The notes beneath the pieces were generated by a model. That model saw nothing but the letters and a program-made list of their open reading frames with translations, did not search any database and was not told where the DNA came from. From Kutzneria sp. CA-103260 (GTDB lineage Bacteria; Actinomycetota; Actinomycetes; Mycobacteriales; Pseudonocardiaceae), in NCBI RefSeq assembly GCF_018263855.1, contig NZ_CP073318.1, positions 8,680,001 through 8,744,000 on the forward strand: a DNA stretch of 64,000 nt, given 5' to 3'. The position numbers were made by a program, and so were the translations under genes. Shown here one piece after another: positions 25,889 through 33,626 of this stretch (its first letter is position 1; the number at the start of each line of letters is the position of its first letter).

Positions 25889-27265
25889 TCAGCGTTTCGG
25901 ATGTGCGGCCAACTGCTGGACGATCGTGTTCAGCACGTCGGGCTGGGTCAGCGGGCTGATGCCCGAGGCCACGTTGCGCTCGACCACCTCCAGCACCACC
26001 GTGTCGCTGTCCACGACACGCTGGGCCTCGGCGCTCGGGTTCTGCTGCACGACGGCGCTGGGGGTGAGGCTGATGTCGGCGAAGGTGGCGGCCAGGAACG
26101 GCATCGCGTAGTTGGTGAACGAGTCCGTGATCATCGCGGTCTTGCCGAGGACCATGCCGGTGACCGGGTTGTCGGTGTGGAAGGTCACCGTGTTGCGGGT
26201 GTCGAACGGGCCCTGCTCGGCTCGGTCCACGCCGCCGTCCGGCGCCAGCCGGTAGGTGTGGCTGCTGTCGGTCCCGGTGCGGGCGATCATCGGCGGCAGG
26301 TCCGCCGGTCCGCTCTGCTTGGCCCCTTCGGTGACCCGCCACGGCACGTCGACGCCGGGGCTGATGGCTCCGGCCAGCGTCCTGGTCATGATCAGGCCGC
26401 CCGCGTACGTCCAGTGCGTGTCCTGCGGGAAGTAGGCCGCGGAGCCCAGGCGGGCCAGCGCCGGCCGCAGGTCGACCGCCCCGGCCTCGGTGGTCACCTG
26501 GGACCAGAACTGATCGCTGTAGGCCTGCGCGCAGGACTTGCCGGCGTACTGGTCGGGCAGGTTCTCCGGCACCGCCGTCGACTTGTCCGGCGGCACCAGC
26601 AGCACGAACTTGCGCCCGGACTGCTCCACCGCCGTGCGCAGCTTGACCAGGGCCGAGATGACGTCGTTCAGCGGCTGCTGGGGCTGGCACTTGCCCTGCG
26701 TGTCGTAGCCGAAGTACAGCCAGTTGTTCTTGCCCTCGATCACCCGCGGGTAGCCGGCGATCGGCGGCGGCTCGTTGTCCAGCGGCTTCGTGCCGGCCGT
26801 CGGAGCCCCGGCCGTGGGCGCCGGGCCCGCGGCGATCGGGCCGCCGGCCGGCTGGGACGGGTCGCCGCTGTCCTCCGAGAGCGGTTCGCCGAACACCGAG
26901 CGGCTGACGCCGTCGGCGAGCTTGATCGCGTCCTCGCGGAAGGACAGGTGGTCGGTCGCCCAGGGGCCCAGCTCGGTGAAGAAGGACCAGCCGTCGCCCG
27001 GGCTCGGGAACGGGTGCAGCGCGCGGTTCTCGATCGACGGCGGCGTGCCGAAGATGGTCAGGCCGAACAGCGGCGTCATGAAGAAGACGACCGCCGTGAC
27101 CAGGGCAAACCGCTGCTTGCCGTGCCGGGGGCGGTAGAGCGGATGGTCATCCGGCAACGCCGACTCGTGTCGGCTGAGCGGCTGCGTGTCCTCACCCTGG
27201 TCCCCCACGGGCAGCACGATAGCCGAGCTCCCGGTGCCGCCGGGGCCGGTCCGCATCAGTCGCAC
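25889..27265 (-). CDS. AlgX/AlgJ-like SGNH acetyltransferase-type protein
   Basis: 458 residues. A cytoplasmic Arg-rich N-terminus precedes one membrane helix (about 48-68). Then comes an exported domain like AlgJ/AlgX: WATDHLSFREDAIKLAD, GKNNWLYFG and the catalytic DTHW motif (near 283), with a likely nucleophile Ser in ITDSFTNYAMP (near 381). Such proteins O-acetylate polymers such as alginate outside the membrane. A long Pro/Ala/Gly insert lies near 120-150. No MBOAT partner (AlgI type) is visible in the window. The GTG start has GGGAG upstream. It is the first gene of the minus-strand glycan operon and follows a CRP-like site. Confidence 0.85.
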   Translation of the reverse strand: MRLMRTGPGGTGSSAIVLPVGDQGEDTQPLSRHESALPDDHPLYRPRHGKQRFALVTAVVFFMTPLFGLTIFGTPPSIENRALHPFPSPGDGWSFFTELGPWATDHLSFREDAIKLADGVSRSVFGEPLSEDSGDPSQPAGGPIAAGPAPTAGAPTAGTKPLDNEPPPIAGYPRVIEGKNNWLYFGYDTQGKCQPQQPLNDVISALVKLRTAVEQSGRKFVLLVPPDKSTAVPENLPDQYAGKSCAQAYSDQFWSQVTTEAGAVDLRPALARLGSAAYFPQDTHWTYAGGLIMTRTLAGAISPGVDVPWRVTEGAKQSGPADLPPMIARTGTDSSHTYRLAPDGGVDRAEQGPFDTRNTVTFHTDNPVTGMVLGKTAMITDSFTNYAMPFLAATFADISLTPSAVVQQNPSAEAQRVVDSDTVVLEVVERNVASGISPLTQPDVLNTIVQQLAAHPKR

Positions 27266-27333
27266 GCGACGTTCTCCCGTGCAGATGACGGCGCGCCACC
27301 ACCATGTGGACGGTCCTTCGTTAGCACCTTTAG

Positions 27334-27349
27334 TGTGATCCCGATCACT
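27334..27349. promoter_or_regulatory. CRP/GlxR-like operator
   Basis: TGTGATCCCGATCACT fits the TGTGA-N6-TCACA consensus of CRP-family proteins with one mismatch at the last base. It lies 69 bp before the AlgX/AlgJ-like gene and about 200 bp before the small plus-strand gene, and could serve either. The rest of 27266-27545 is AT-richer than average and looks like a divergent promoter region. Confidence 0.55.
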
Positions 27350-27545
27350 TCAGATTCGGTTCAGCAGCCCAGCGTGACAGGAAAGATCCAAGACGGTGGA
27401 GCCATGTCACCCGCTGTATATAACTGTGAATCTGTTAACGACCACTGTATTCCCCAAACGGGTGAATCCCTGTCACCTTGATGTCGAAGGTTCGCCGGTG
27501 CCCAAGGACCGGCGAAGGTGGGGGCTGGACACCTTGGAGGCACCT

Positions 27546-27656
27546 GTGGCGTTGCAGATAGCGGCGTTAGTGGCGGTCGGCGTGGTGCTGCTGATCCGTG
27601 TCGTCGTCGCGAGCTACGACCGTCCGTCCAACCCGTCCAACCCGTCCGACCGGTAG
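27546..27656 (+). CDS. Small membrane protein (36 residues)
   Basis: One hydrophobic helix (ALQIAALVAVGVVLLIRVVV) and a short polar tail with the repeat SNPSNPSD. A GTG start has TTGGAGG four bases upstream, which argues for real translation. Another in-frame GTG at 27498 would add 16 charged residues. Function unknown; it sits 12 bases before the next gene on the same strand. Confidence 0.5.
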   Translation: MALQIAALVAVGVVLLIRVVVASYDRPSNPSNPSDR

Positions 27657-27668
27657 GGCCGGGTCGAC

Positions 27669-28046
27669 ATGGACGGCGTCCTTGGCAAGCTCGCAGAGCT
27701 GCGTGACCACGGCTTCCAGTTCATGAACATCCCCGACGAGGACGGCCGCCTCGACCGCATCATGGGCTACCGCCAGCTGCGCGGCTTCGTCGACACCATC
27801 CTGTTCCGCTCCGAGCACGACGCCAAGGCCGGCCGCGTGCCCGCCGTGCACGACTCCAGCCAGTCCGGCAAGGCCGTGTGGCTGTTCGAGGGCACCCTCG
27901 CCGAGGCCATCGACCGCCTCCTCGAGCTCCCCCCGCCCGGCGCCCCGCCCGCCCCCACCCTGGCCGGCCCCTCCGCCGCGCCCGACCTCGTGCCCACCCA
28001 CCTCGACCCGTTCCGCATCTGGAAGCCCCAGGAGGGCATCGCCTGA
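27669..28046 (+). CDS. Hypothetical 125-residue protein
   Basis: A soluble protein with a conserved-looking N-terminal part (LAELRDHGFQFMNIPDEDGR, IMGYRQLRGFVDTILFRSEHDAKAGR without its breaks) and a Pro-rich C-terminus. I do not recognise a family with a known role. It begins with ATG shortly after the small membrane protein gene and may share its transcript. Confidence 0.7.
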   Translation: MDGVLGKLAELRDHGFQFMNIPDEDGRLDRIMGYRQLRGFVDTILFRSEHDAKAGRVPAVHDSSQSGKAVWLFEGTLAEAIDRLLELPPPGAPPAPTLAGPSAAPDLVPTHLDPFRIWKPQEGIA

Positions 28047-28062
28047 CGCTAGGTTCTGCCGC

Positions 28063-28860
28063 ATGTCTTCTGGGCAGGTGCCGTTGTGGGTGCCGGTGGT
28101 GGTGGCGTTGCTGGGCCTCGGCGGTGTGCTGGGGGCGCAGCTGATCGCCGGGTGGCGCGAGGACCGGCGGTGGCGGCGGGAGACCGAGCGCGAGGAGCTG
28201 CGGTGGAACCGGGAGCGGGAGAAGGACCGGGAGAACCGCAGCTACGAGGGCCGGGCCAAGGCCTACGCCGAGGTGATCGGCGCGGTCGAGGCCTTTGACT
28301 GGGTGCTCTACGACGCCCGCCGGGTGCTGAGAGACGGCGGGGAACTGGACGAGGCGTCGGCGGCCGATCTGCGGAAGGTGGCCGCGCAGGCGCGGAGCTC
28401 GCTGGGGGCGGTCAACGTGCACGCGCCGGAACGGATCCGGGCCATGCTGCGGGAATCGCTGGTCCGGCGGTCGACGCTGGCGACGAAGCTGCTGGTCAAT
28501 CGGCATGGCGACGAGGAACGGGAGCTGTGGCGGGAGGCCCAGCGCGAGTACAAGGTGATGCGCCGGGCCATGCGTGAGGATCTGGGGCTGGACGCGGAAC
28601 AGCTACCGCGAGATGTGCAGGACCCGCCCGCTGAGCTGGAAGCCGACCCGCGTGTAGACGCCGGCGGCGCCGTCGTCAGCGGCCATCAGGAACGGGAACC
28701 GCACGCCGAGCCCGTGGGCGGCCTGGACGAGCCGGACGGTGATGGCAGCGGCGACGCCGCGACGCCGCCACGAGGGGACGACGCCGATGCCGGCGAGTTC
28801 GGCGACACCGTCGATGGGCACGGTGACGAGCCCGCCCCCGACCGGCTCGCCGGAGGCTGA
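28063..28860 (+). CDS. Hypothetical single-helix membrane protein with charged helical domain
   Basis: 265 residues. An N-terminal membrane helix (about 7-28) is followed by a very charged helix (WREDRRWRRETEREELRWNR) and an all-alpha domain to about 180 (AKAYAEVIGAVEAFDWVLYD). The last 85 residues are Asp/Gly/Pro-rich and lie antisense to the GNAT gene for 258 bp. The natural end of the fold is near 28600, so the tail may result from loss of a stop codon. Function unknown. Confidence 0.68.
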   Translation: MSSGQVPLWVPVVVALLGLGGVLGAQLIAGWREDRRWRRETEREELRWNREREKDRENRSYEGRAKAYAEVIGAVEAFDWVLYDARRVLRDGGELDEASAADLRKVAAQARSSLGAVNVHAPERIRAMLRESLVRRSTLATKLLVNRHGDEERELWREAQREYKVMRRAMREDLGLDAEQLPRDVQDPPAELEADPRVDAGGAVVSGHQEREPHAEPVGGLDEPDGDGSGDAATPPRGDDADAGEFGDTVDGHGDEPAPDRLAGG

Positions 28861-29334
28861 GCGGGCCAGCAGCGCAAAGCCGCCGCGGTCGCGGGAGCTG
28901 GCGTGGCTGGCGACGTCCTGCGGCGTGGGCGGCGGCTCGCCATAGGCGAGGTTCATGGCGGTGGCCATGGCGAACAGCCTGTCGCCGGAGTCGGCGGCCA
29001 CCAGTTCGAGGTCGTCCACCGCGGGCGGCTCCACCAGATCCGACAGCGTCATCAACGGCAGCAGGCCCTCGACGGTGAAACCGGCCTCCTCCAGAGCGGG
29101 CTGCACCAGGGGGCTGACGCTCGGCAGGTACTCCAGCCGAGGCGTGCGGCCACGGTCCTGGAACACGCCGATCAGCTCGGTGACGTCGGCGGCGGTCGGC
29201 CGGGCGTCGTCGTCGGGCACGGCGTAGTTGGCGAACGGACTGCTCGTCTCCGTGGAGAAGCCGATCGTGAACGGGCCGACTCGGACCGGGTTGCGGCGGT
29301 TGGCGCGCAGGTATGCGGCGATCTTGGTGTCCAT
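28603..29334 (-). CDS. GNAT family N-acetyltransferase
   Basis: About 243 residues. The C-terminal GNAT domain has GIGVVPSWRRRGVAAAITVR, the acetyl-CoA loop (R/Q)xxGxG/A type, and ends with AAGVYTRVGFQLSGR. The N-terminal half is a less conserved partner domain. The substrate is unknown. I start at the ATG of MDTKIAAYLR; an upstream frame would enter the promoter and merR. The promoter at 29344-29375 puts transcription almost on this ATG, so the mRNA may be leaderless. Confidence 0.87.
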   Translation of the reverse strand: MDTKIAAYLRANRRNPVRVGPFTIGFSTETSSPFANYAVPDDDARPTAADVTELIGVFQDRGRTPRLEYLPSVSPLVQPALEEAGFTVEGLLPLMTLSDLVEPPAVDDLELVAADSGDRLFAMATAMNLAYGEPPPTPQDVASHASSRDRGGFALLARSASGEPVGGGLVTVPIDGVAELAGIGVVPSWRRRGVAAAITVRLVQAAHGLGVRFPFLMAADDGAAGVYTRVGFQLSGRVLHISR

Positions 29335-29343
29335 CGGTTCCGA

Positions 29344-29377
29344 AGTATGGACCCTGGCCTTCACGTCGGCGTCAAGG
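29344..29377 (-). promoter_or_regulatory. MerR-type promoter with 20-bp spacer and operator dyad
   Basis: Reading the minus strand: -35 TTGACG (29375-29370), a 20-bp spacer, -10 CATACT (29349-29344). The spacer region contains the imperfect dyad 29358-29377 (CCTT...AAGG, 16 of 20 positions symmetric). An overlong spacer with a centred dyad is the hallmark of MerR-activated promoters. It faces the GNAT gene and also lies just upstream of merR. Confidence 0.68.
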
Positions 29378-29392
29378 TTTACCGTCGCTGGC

Positions 29393-29794
29393 ATGCGCAT
29401 CGGCGAGCTCGCGGACCGGGCCGGGACGACGTCGCGGTCGCTCCGCTACTACGAGGAGCAGGGCCTGTTGCCGGCCCGGCGCACGGCGAACGGGTACCGC
29501 GACTACGACGAGGACGACCTGCGGGCGGTCAACGAGATCCGGTCGCTGCTGGCGATCGGGTTCGCGTTGGAGGACACGCGGCCGTTCGTGGAGTGCCTGC
29601 GGGCGGGCAATCCGACGGGTGATGTCTGCCCGGCGTCGGTGGCGGTGTACCGGCGAAAGCTGGCCGAGCTGGACGACTGCATCGAGCGGCTGCGGGCGGT
29701 GCGGGCGCAGGTGGCGGCCGCGGTCGAGAGGGCGACAGGGGAGGAATCATGCTGCAAGAGGTCACCGACGCGGACTTCGCGGACCGGGTGCTGA
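29393..29794 (+). CDS. MerR family regulator with conserved cysteines
   Basis: 133 residues. The winged-helix N-terminus IGELADRAGTTSRSLRYYEE is followed by RTANGYRDYDEDD. A dimer helix and a C-terminal part carry Cys in ECLRAGNPTGDVCPASVAVY and DDCIERL, plus a CC pair near the end. The thiols and the thioredoxin gene right behind suggest a redox or electrophile signal; the inducer is not known. It overlaps trx by 46 nt. Confidence 0.9.
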   Translation: MRIGELADRAGTTSRSLRYYEEQGLLPARRTANGYRDYDEDDLRAVNEIRSLLAIGFALEDTRPFVECLRAGNPTGDVCPASVAVYRRKLAELDDCIERLRAVRAQVAAAVERATGEESCCKRSPTRTSRTGC

Positions 29795-30105
29795 CCAGCG
29801 ACAAGCCGGTGCTGGTGGAGTTCTGGGCCACCTGGTGCGGTCCGTGCCGGATGGTCGGACCGGTGCTGGAGCGGATCGCCGACGAGCACCCGGAGCTGAC
29901 CATCGTGAAGATGGACCTGGACGCCAACCAGGGCACGGCCCGGGAGTACCAGGTGATGGCCGCGCCGACGATGCTGCTGTTCAAGGATGGTGTCCCGGTG
30001 GCGAACATCGTCGGCGCGAAGCCGAAAGCGGCCCTGGAGCGGGAGCTGTTTCACTCCGGGTTGTTGCCGTCGCCCACCACGAACGGTGTCGTGACGTCGG
30101 TGTAG
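29749..30105 (+). CDS. Thioredoxin
   Basis: 118 residues with the active site FWATWCGPCRMVGP, cis-Pro in AAPTMLLFKDG, and the normal thioredoxin length. It reduces protein disulfides in the cytoplasm. ATG preceded by GGGGAGGAATC. Coupled to the MerR gene by overlap. Its last 18 codons lie opposite the end of the multicopper oxidase gene (55-bp convergent overlap). Confidence 0.95.
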   Translation: MLQEVTDADFADRVLTSDKPVLVEFWATWCGPCRMVGPVLERIADEHPELTIVKMDLDANQGTAREYQVMAAPTMLLFKDGVPVANIVGAKPKAALERELFHSGLLPSPTTNGVVTSV

Positions 30106-31751
30106 GCCAGGTGCATCACCATGCCGATCTTGGCGTGGCCGAGGTTGTGGCAGTGATCCATCCAGATCCCGGGGTTGTCGGCCTTGAACGCGACGGTCAC
30201 GGTCTCCCCGGGCTCCACCGACACGGTGTCCATCCACACCGGGCTGCCCGCTGACGCCACGCCGTCCCGGGACAGCACCAGCACCTCGTGTCCGTGCAGG
30301 TGCATGGGGTGCTCGCCGAGGCTGAGGTTGCGGAAGGTGACCCGCACGGTGTCGCCCTCGGTGACCATCAGCATCGGGGCGTCGGGGAACACGCCACCGT
30401 TCATCGTCCACTTGAATCCCGACGCCCCGATGCCCTGGTCCAGGTCGACGGTGTAGTCACGGTTGTAGTTCGTGCCAAGGGAAACCGGCGCGGGCGTGCC
30501 GTAGTGCATGAGGTCGACCGCCGGCCCGGGCGACTGGTCGTCCACAGTGGACTTCCCGTCCGGGCTGAGCACGTACGCCGGCGACTCGCCGGCCAGCGAC
30601 ACCCGGACGGGATGGTCGGGCATGGTGAGCTGGATGTCGGCCCGACCGCCGCCACCGATCGGCACGGTCTGATCGGTGAGCGTCCCGGGCTGGTGCAGGT
30701 CGTTGCCGTCGACGGCGGCCAGCTGCCACGGCGAGCCGGTGACCTGCACGGACTGGAGGTCGGAGTCGGTGTTCACGACGCGAACCCGCACCGAGGACCC
30801 CGGCTTCACCTGCTTGACCTGCACGCCGGGGTTGTCGCCGAAGGACAGTTGGTCGCCCCAGGTGTGGATCATCAGCGCCTGGTCCAGGTCGGCCACCGGG
30901 CCGGTCCGCGGCTCGACGACGATCAGCCCGAACAGGCCGCGAACGACCTCGTCCTTGGTGTCCTCGTGCGAGTGGAACCAGTAAGTGCCGACCTGGTTGA
31001 CCTGGAACTTGTACTCAAAGGCGCCGCCGGGTTTGACCGCGTCCTGGGTGATGCCGGCGACGCCGTCGTAGGCGTTGGGCACGTCCAGGCCGTGCCAGTG
31101 GATCGTCACCGGCGTGTCCGGCGTCTTGTTGACCAGGGTCGCGTCCAGCACGTCGCCCTGCTGGAGACGGATCACGTTGGGGCTGAAGGAATACCGGTCA
31201 CCGTTCTGCCGAGCGGTGATGGTGAGCTTCCTGACCGGACCGGTGGTCGGCGGCCCGGTCAGCTGGGTGACGCTGCGCATGGCCATGCCGGGCATCGCGG
31301 GCATGCCCATGTTCATCGTGGCCGGCGCGGCGGACGCGGGAATCCAGATGCCAACACCCAGTGCGGCCAGCACCACGAACGCCACCGGCGCGACCCACCG
31401 GCGCACCGGCAACGCGACGAGCAGGCCGGCCACCGCGAACATCCCCACCGCCGTCCACTGTGGAACGGCTTGCGGCAGCAGCAGATCCAGCACGAAGCCG
31501 GCGGCCGCGGCGACGATGAGCAGCTTCTGTCGTTGGGGGAAGGCAAAAGCCACCGCCAGCAACGCCAGGTCGCGCAGCGGCCGAACCGCGAACTCGAAGC
31601 CGTACATCAGCATCAGGGCCGCCAGGCCGACCTTCAGCACGAGCAGCGTGCCGGCGGTCCACTTCCGACCGAACCGAATGGCCAGCGCCACCACGAGAAG
31701 CAGCGAAGTCAGGAACTCTGCGATGAGTGCGATCACATACACGTCGCACAA
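30051..31751 (-). CDS. Membrane-anchored multicopper oxidase
   Basis: 566 residues. The first 145 residues form about four or five membrane helices. A Met-rich segment (MNMGMPAMPGMAM) comes next, then the cupredoxin domains. Copper ligands are all present: HWHGLD, HSHED, HPMHLHGHE (about 481) and HCHNLGHAKIGM (about 533). The last includes the type-1 Cys and axial Met. It oxidises Cu(I) or phenolic substrates outside the membrane using oxygen. The helical N-terminus is unusual compared with secreted CueO-type enzymes. The copper-type operon at 45822-48736 is distant but may act in the same metal physiology. Confidence 0.92.
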   Translation of the reverse strand: MCDVYVIALIAEFLTSLLLVVALAIRFGRKWTAGTLLVLKVGLAALMLMYGFEFAVRPLRDLALLAVAFAFPQRQKLLIVAAAAGFVLDLLLPQAVPQWTAVGMFAVAGLLVALPVRRWVAPVAFVVLAALGVGIWIPASAAPATMNMGMPAMPGMAMRSVTQLTGPPTTGPVRKLTITARQNGDRYSFSPNVIRLQQGDVLDATLVNKTPDTPVTIHWHGLDVPNAYDGVAGITQDAVKPGGAFEYKFQVNQVGTYWFHSHEDTKDEVVRGLFGLIVVEPRTGPVADLDQALMIHTWGDQLSFGDNPGVQVKQVKPGSSVRVRVVNTDSDLQSVQVTGSPWQLAAVDGNDLHQPGTLTDQTVPIGGGGRADIQLTMPDHPVRVSLAGESPAYVLSPDGKSTVDDQSPGPAVDLMHYGTPAPVSLGTNYNRDYTVDLDQGIGASGFKWTMNGGVFPDAPMLMVTEGDTVRVTFRNLSLGEHPMHLHGHEVLVLSRDGVASAGSPVWMDTVSVEPGETVTVAFKADNPGIWMDHCHNLGHAKIGMVMHLAYTDVTTPFVVGDGNNPE

Positions 31752-31805
31752 TGCTCAGCACATCGCGCTGTCGCGTCGTCGGTCGACAAGCGGCACCGGC
31801 CCGTA

Positions 31806-32471
31806 CTAATCGCGCGGTGTCACCAGCTTCGACTCGTACGCCAGCACGACCAGTTGCGCCCGGTCCCGCGCACCCAGCTTGGTCATGATCCGACTGACGT
31901 GGGTGCGCGAGGTCGCCGGACTGATCACCAGATGCTCGGCGATCTCCTCGTTCGACAGCCCGCCCGCGACCAGCGCCAACACCTCGCGCTCCCGGTCGGT
32001 CAGCTCGCGCAGCGCCGACGGGTCCGGCCGCCGGTGCTCGGGGCGGGCGGCGAACTCGGCGATCAGCCGGCGGGTCACGGTCGGCGCGAGCAGCGCCTCG
32101 CCGGCGGCGATGACCCGGATCGCGTGCAGCAGGTCGACCGGCTCGGTGTCCTTGAGCAGGAAGCCGGACGCCCCCGACCGCAGTGCCTCGAACACGTACT
32201 CGTCGACGTCGAAAGTGGTCAGCACCAACACCTTCACGCCGGACAGCGCCGGATCGGCGGTGATCTGCCTGGTCGCCACCAGCCCGTCCGTGCCGGGCAT
32301 TCGGATGTCCATCACGACCACGTCCGGCCGGTGCTCCCGGGCCAGCTCGACCGCCCGCGCCCCGTCGGCTGCCTCGCCGCACACCTCGAAGCCGGCCTCG
32401 GTCTCCAACAGCAGCCGAAAACCGGCCCGGACCAGCGCCTGGTCGTCGGCCAGCACCACCCTGACGTTCAC
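31806..32471 (-). CDS. NarL/FixJ family response regulator
   Basis: 221 residues. The receiver domain has DD in VLADDQALVR, phospho-acceptor in VVVMDIRMPGTDG and KDT after the fourth strand. The LuxR-type helix-turn-helix is LTDREREVLALVAGGLSNEE. The GTG start overlaps the kinase stop (GTGA). Target genes are unknown. Confidence 0.94.
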   Translation of the reverse strand: MNVRVVLADDQALVRAGFRLLLETEAGFEVCGEAADGARAVELAREHRPDVVVMDIRMPGTDGLVATRQITADPALSGVKVLVLTTFDVDEYVFEALRSGASGFLLKDTEPVDLLHAIRVIAAGEALLAPTVTRRLIAEFAARPEHRRPDPSALRELTDREREVLALVAGGLSNEEIAEHLVISPATSRTHVSRIMTKLGARDRAQLVVLAYESKLVTPRD

Positions 32472-33544
32472 AGCGGCAACTCCGCCCGCACCACGAATCC
32501 CCCCTCGTCCCGTGACTGGGCCAACAGCGTGCCGCCCAGCGCCAAGGCCCGTTCCCGCATGCCGCGAACTCCGTTGCCCGGCTCGGCCTGCACCGGCTGG
32601 CCGTCGTCCTGGACCTCGACAGTGAGACTGCCGTCGGCACGCGCGAACCGCACGCTGACCGTACGCGCCTCGACGGCATGCCGAACGGTGTTGGTCAGCG
32701 CTTCCTGCACGATGCGGTACGCCGTCGAGTCGACCGGCGCCGGCAGGTCGCCTGGATCGCCGCTGACCTCGACCGACAGGCCGGTGCCACGGGCGGCCGC
32801 GAGCAGTTCGTCGATGCGGGCCAGGCTGGGCGCGGGCGCGCGGTCCTCGCCCGAGCGCAGCACGCCGAGCGTGGCCCGCAGGTCGACCAACGCCGCCCGG
32901 GAGGCTTCCTTGATCGCCAGCAGCGCCTGCTTGGCCTCCTCGGGCCGCCGGTCGGCGACGTGCGCGCCGACCCCGGCCTGCACGTTGATCATGGCCAGGC
33001 TGTGCGCGACGACGTCGTGCACCTCGCGCGCGATGCGCAGCCGTTCCTCCTCGGCGATGCGGCGGGCCCGCTCCTCGAAGTACTCGTGCTGCGACTGCCG
33101 CCGGTCGGACACGTTGCGGGCGGCAGTGCCGATGGAGATCACCACCGGCACGAACGCCACCACGCGGGGGTCGATGAAGTCGCCGCCGGTCGCGAGCTGC
33201 GCCCCGATGTGCGCGCCGATCAGCAGCAGGCCGGCGATGCTGGACCGGATCGGCCCCTCCCGCTTGGCCAGCGTGTACAGCGCGATCGCCGGATAGACCG
33301 GCGTCGGCGCGCCCGGGTAGCCGGAGTAGAAGTAGGTGAAAGCCAACACCGCGGACAGCACAAGAACCGCGTAGGGCCAGCGCTTGCGCCAGAACAGCGG
33401 CACCGCGCCGGAGACGACCCACGTGATGCTGAGCGCGTCCACACTCGTCTTGTGCCAGTGCGCGCTGATCAGCGCGATCAGCAGGCAGCCGACCGCGAGC
33501 GGAATGGGAAGCAGCGCGGTCTTCCGGGCCCGGCCTCGTGGCAC
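32468..33544 (-). CDS. Sensor histidine kinase, DesK/NarX (HisKA_3) type
   Basis: 358 residues. Four or so membrane helices (about 10-135) without a large outside loop are followed by the dimerisation/phospho-acceptor region ERLRIAREVHDVVAHSLAMI and a HATPase lobe (EALTNTVRHA, GNGVRGMRERALALGG). Typical of actinobacterial membrane-stress or unknown-signal kinases. Forms a pair with the NarL-type regulator downstream. Confidence 0.93.
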   Translation of the reverse strand: MPRGRARKTALLPIPLAVGCLLIALISAHWHKTSVDALSITWVVSGAVPLFWRKRWPYAVLVLSAVLAFTYFYSGYPGAPTPVYPAIALYTLAKREGPIRSSIAGLLLIGAHIGAQLATGGDFIDPRVVAFVPVVISIGTAARNVSDRRQSQHEYFEERARRIAEEERLRIAREVHDVVAHSLAMINVQAGVGAHVADRRPEEAKQALLAIKEASRAALVDLRATLGVLRSGEDRAPAPSLARIDELLAAARGTGLSVEVSGDPGDLPAPVDSTAYRIVQEALTNTVRHAVEARTVSVRFARADGSLTVEVQDDGQPVQAEPGNGVRGMRERALALGGTLLAQSRDEGGFVVRAELPL

Positions 33545-33603
33545 GCCGCCGACGCTACGACATCGCCGGCCGCCTCGCGTACGTCACGAGGCGGCAATGC
33601 GAA

Positions 33604-33625
33604 CTACGTTCCACGTGGAACGTAG
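33604..33625. repeat. Perfect 22-bp palindrome with parS-like core
   Basis: An exact inverted repeat of 22 bp. Its centre, GTTCCACGTGGAAC, differs from the actinobacterial ParB site GTTTCACGTGAAAC by one symmetric change per arm. It starts 1 bp past the stop of the gamma-glutamyltransferase-like gene, so terminator or operator are alternatives; no T-run follows. Confidence 0.6.
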
Positions 33626-33626
33626 C

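Noticed and set aside
19315..27265. Polyketide or peptide biosynthetic cluster
   Set aside because: No ketosynthase, adenylation or carrier domains; genes are of the glycan-assembly type.
27266..27545. Riboswitch in the AT-richer divergent region
   Set aside because: I could not build any known riboswitch core; only a CRP-like palindrome is supported.
30288..33296. 1002-residue plus-strand open frame
   Set aside because: Antisense to the multicopper oxidase and the two-component genes; its translation is Arg/His/Gln-rich noise.
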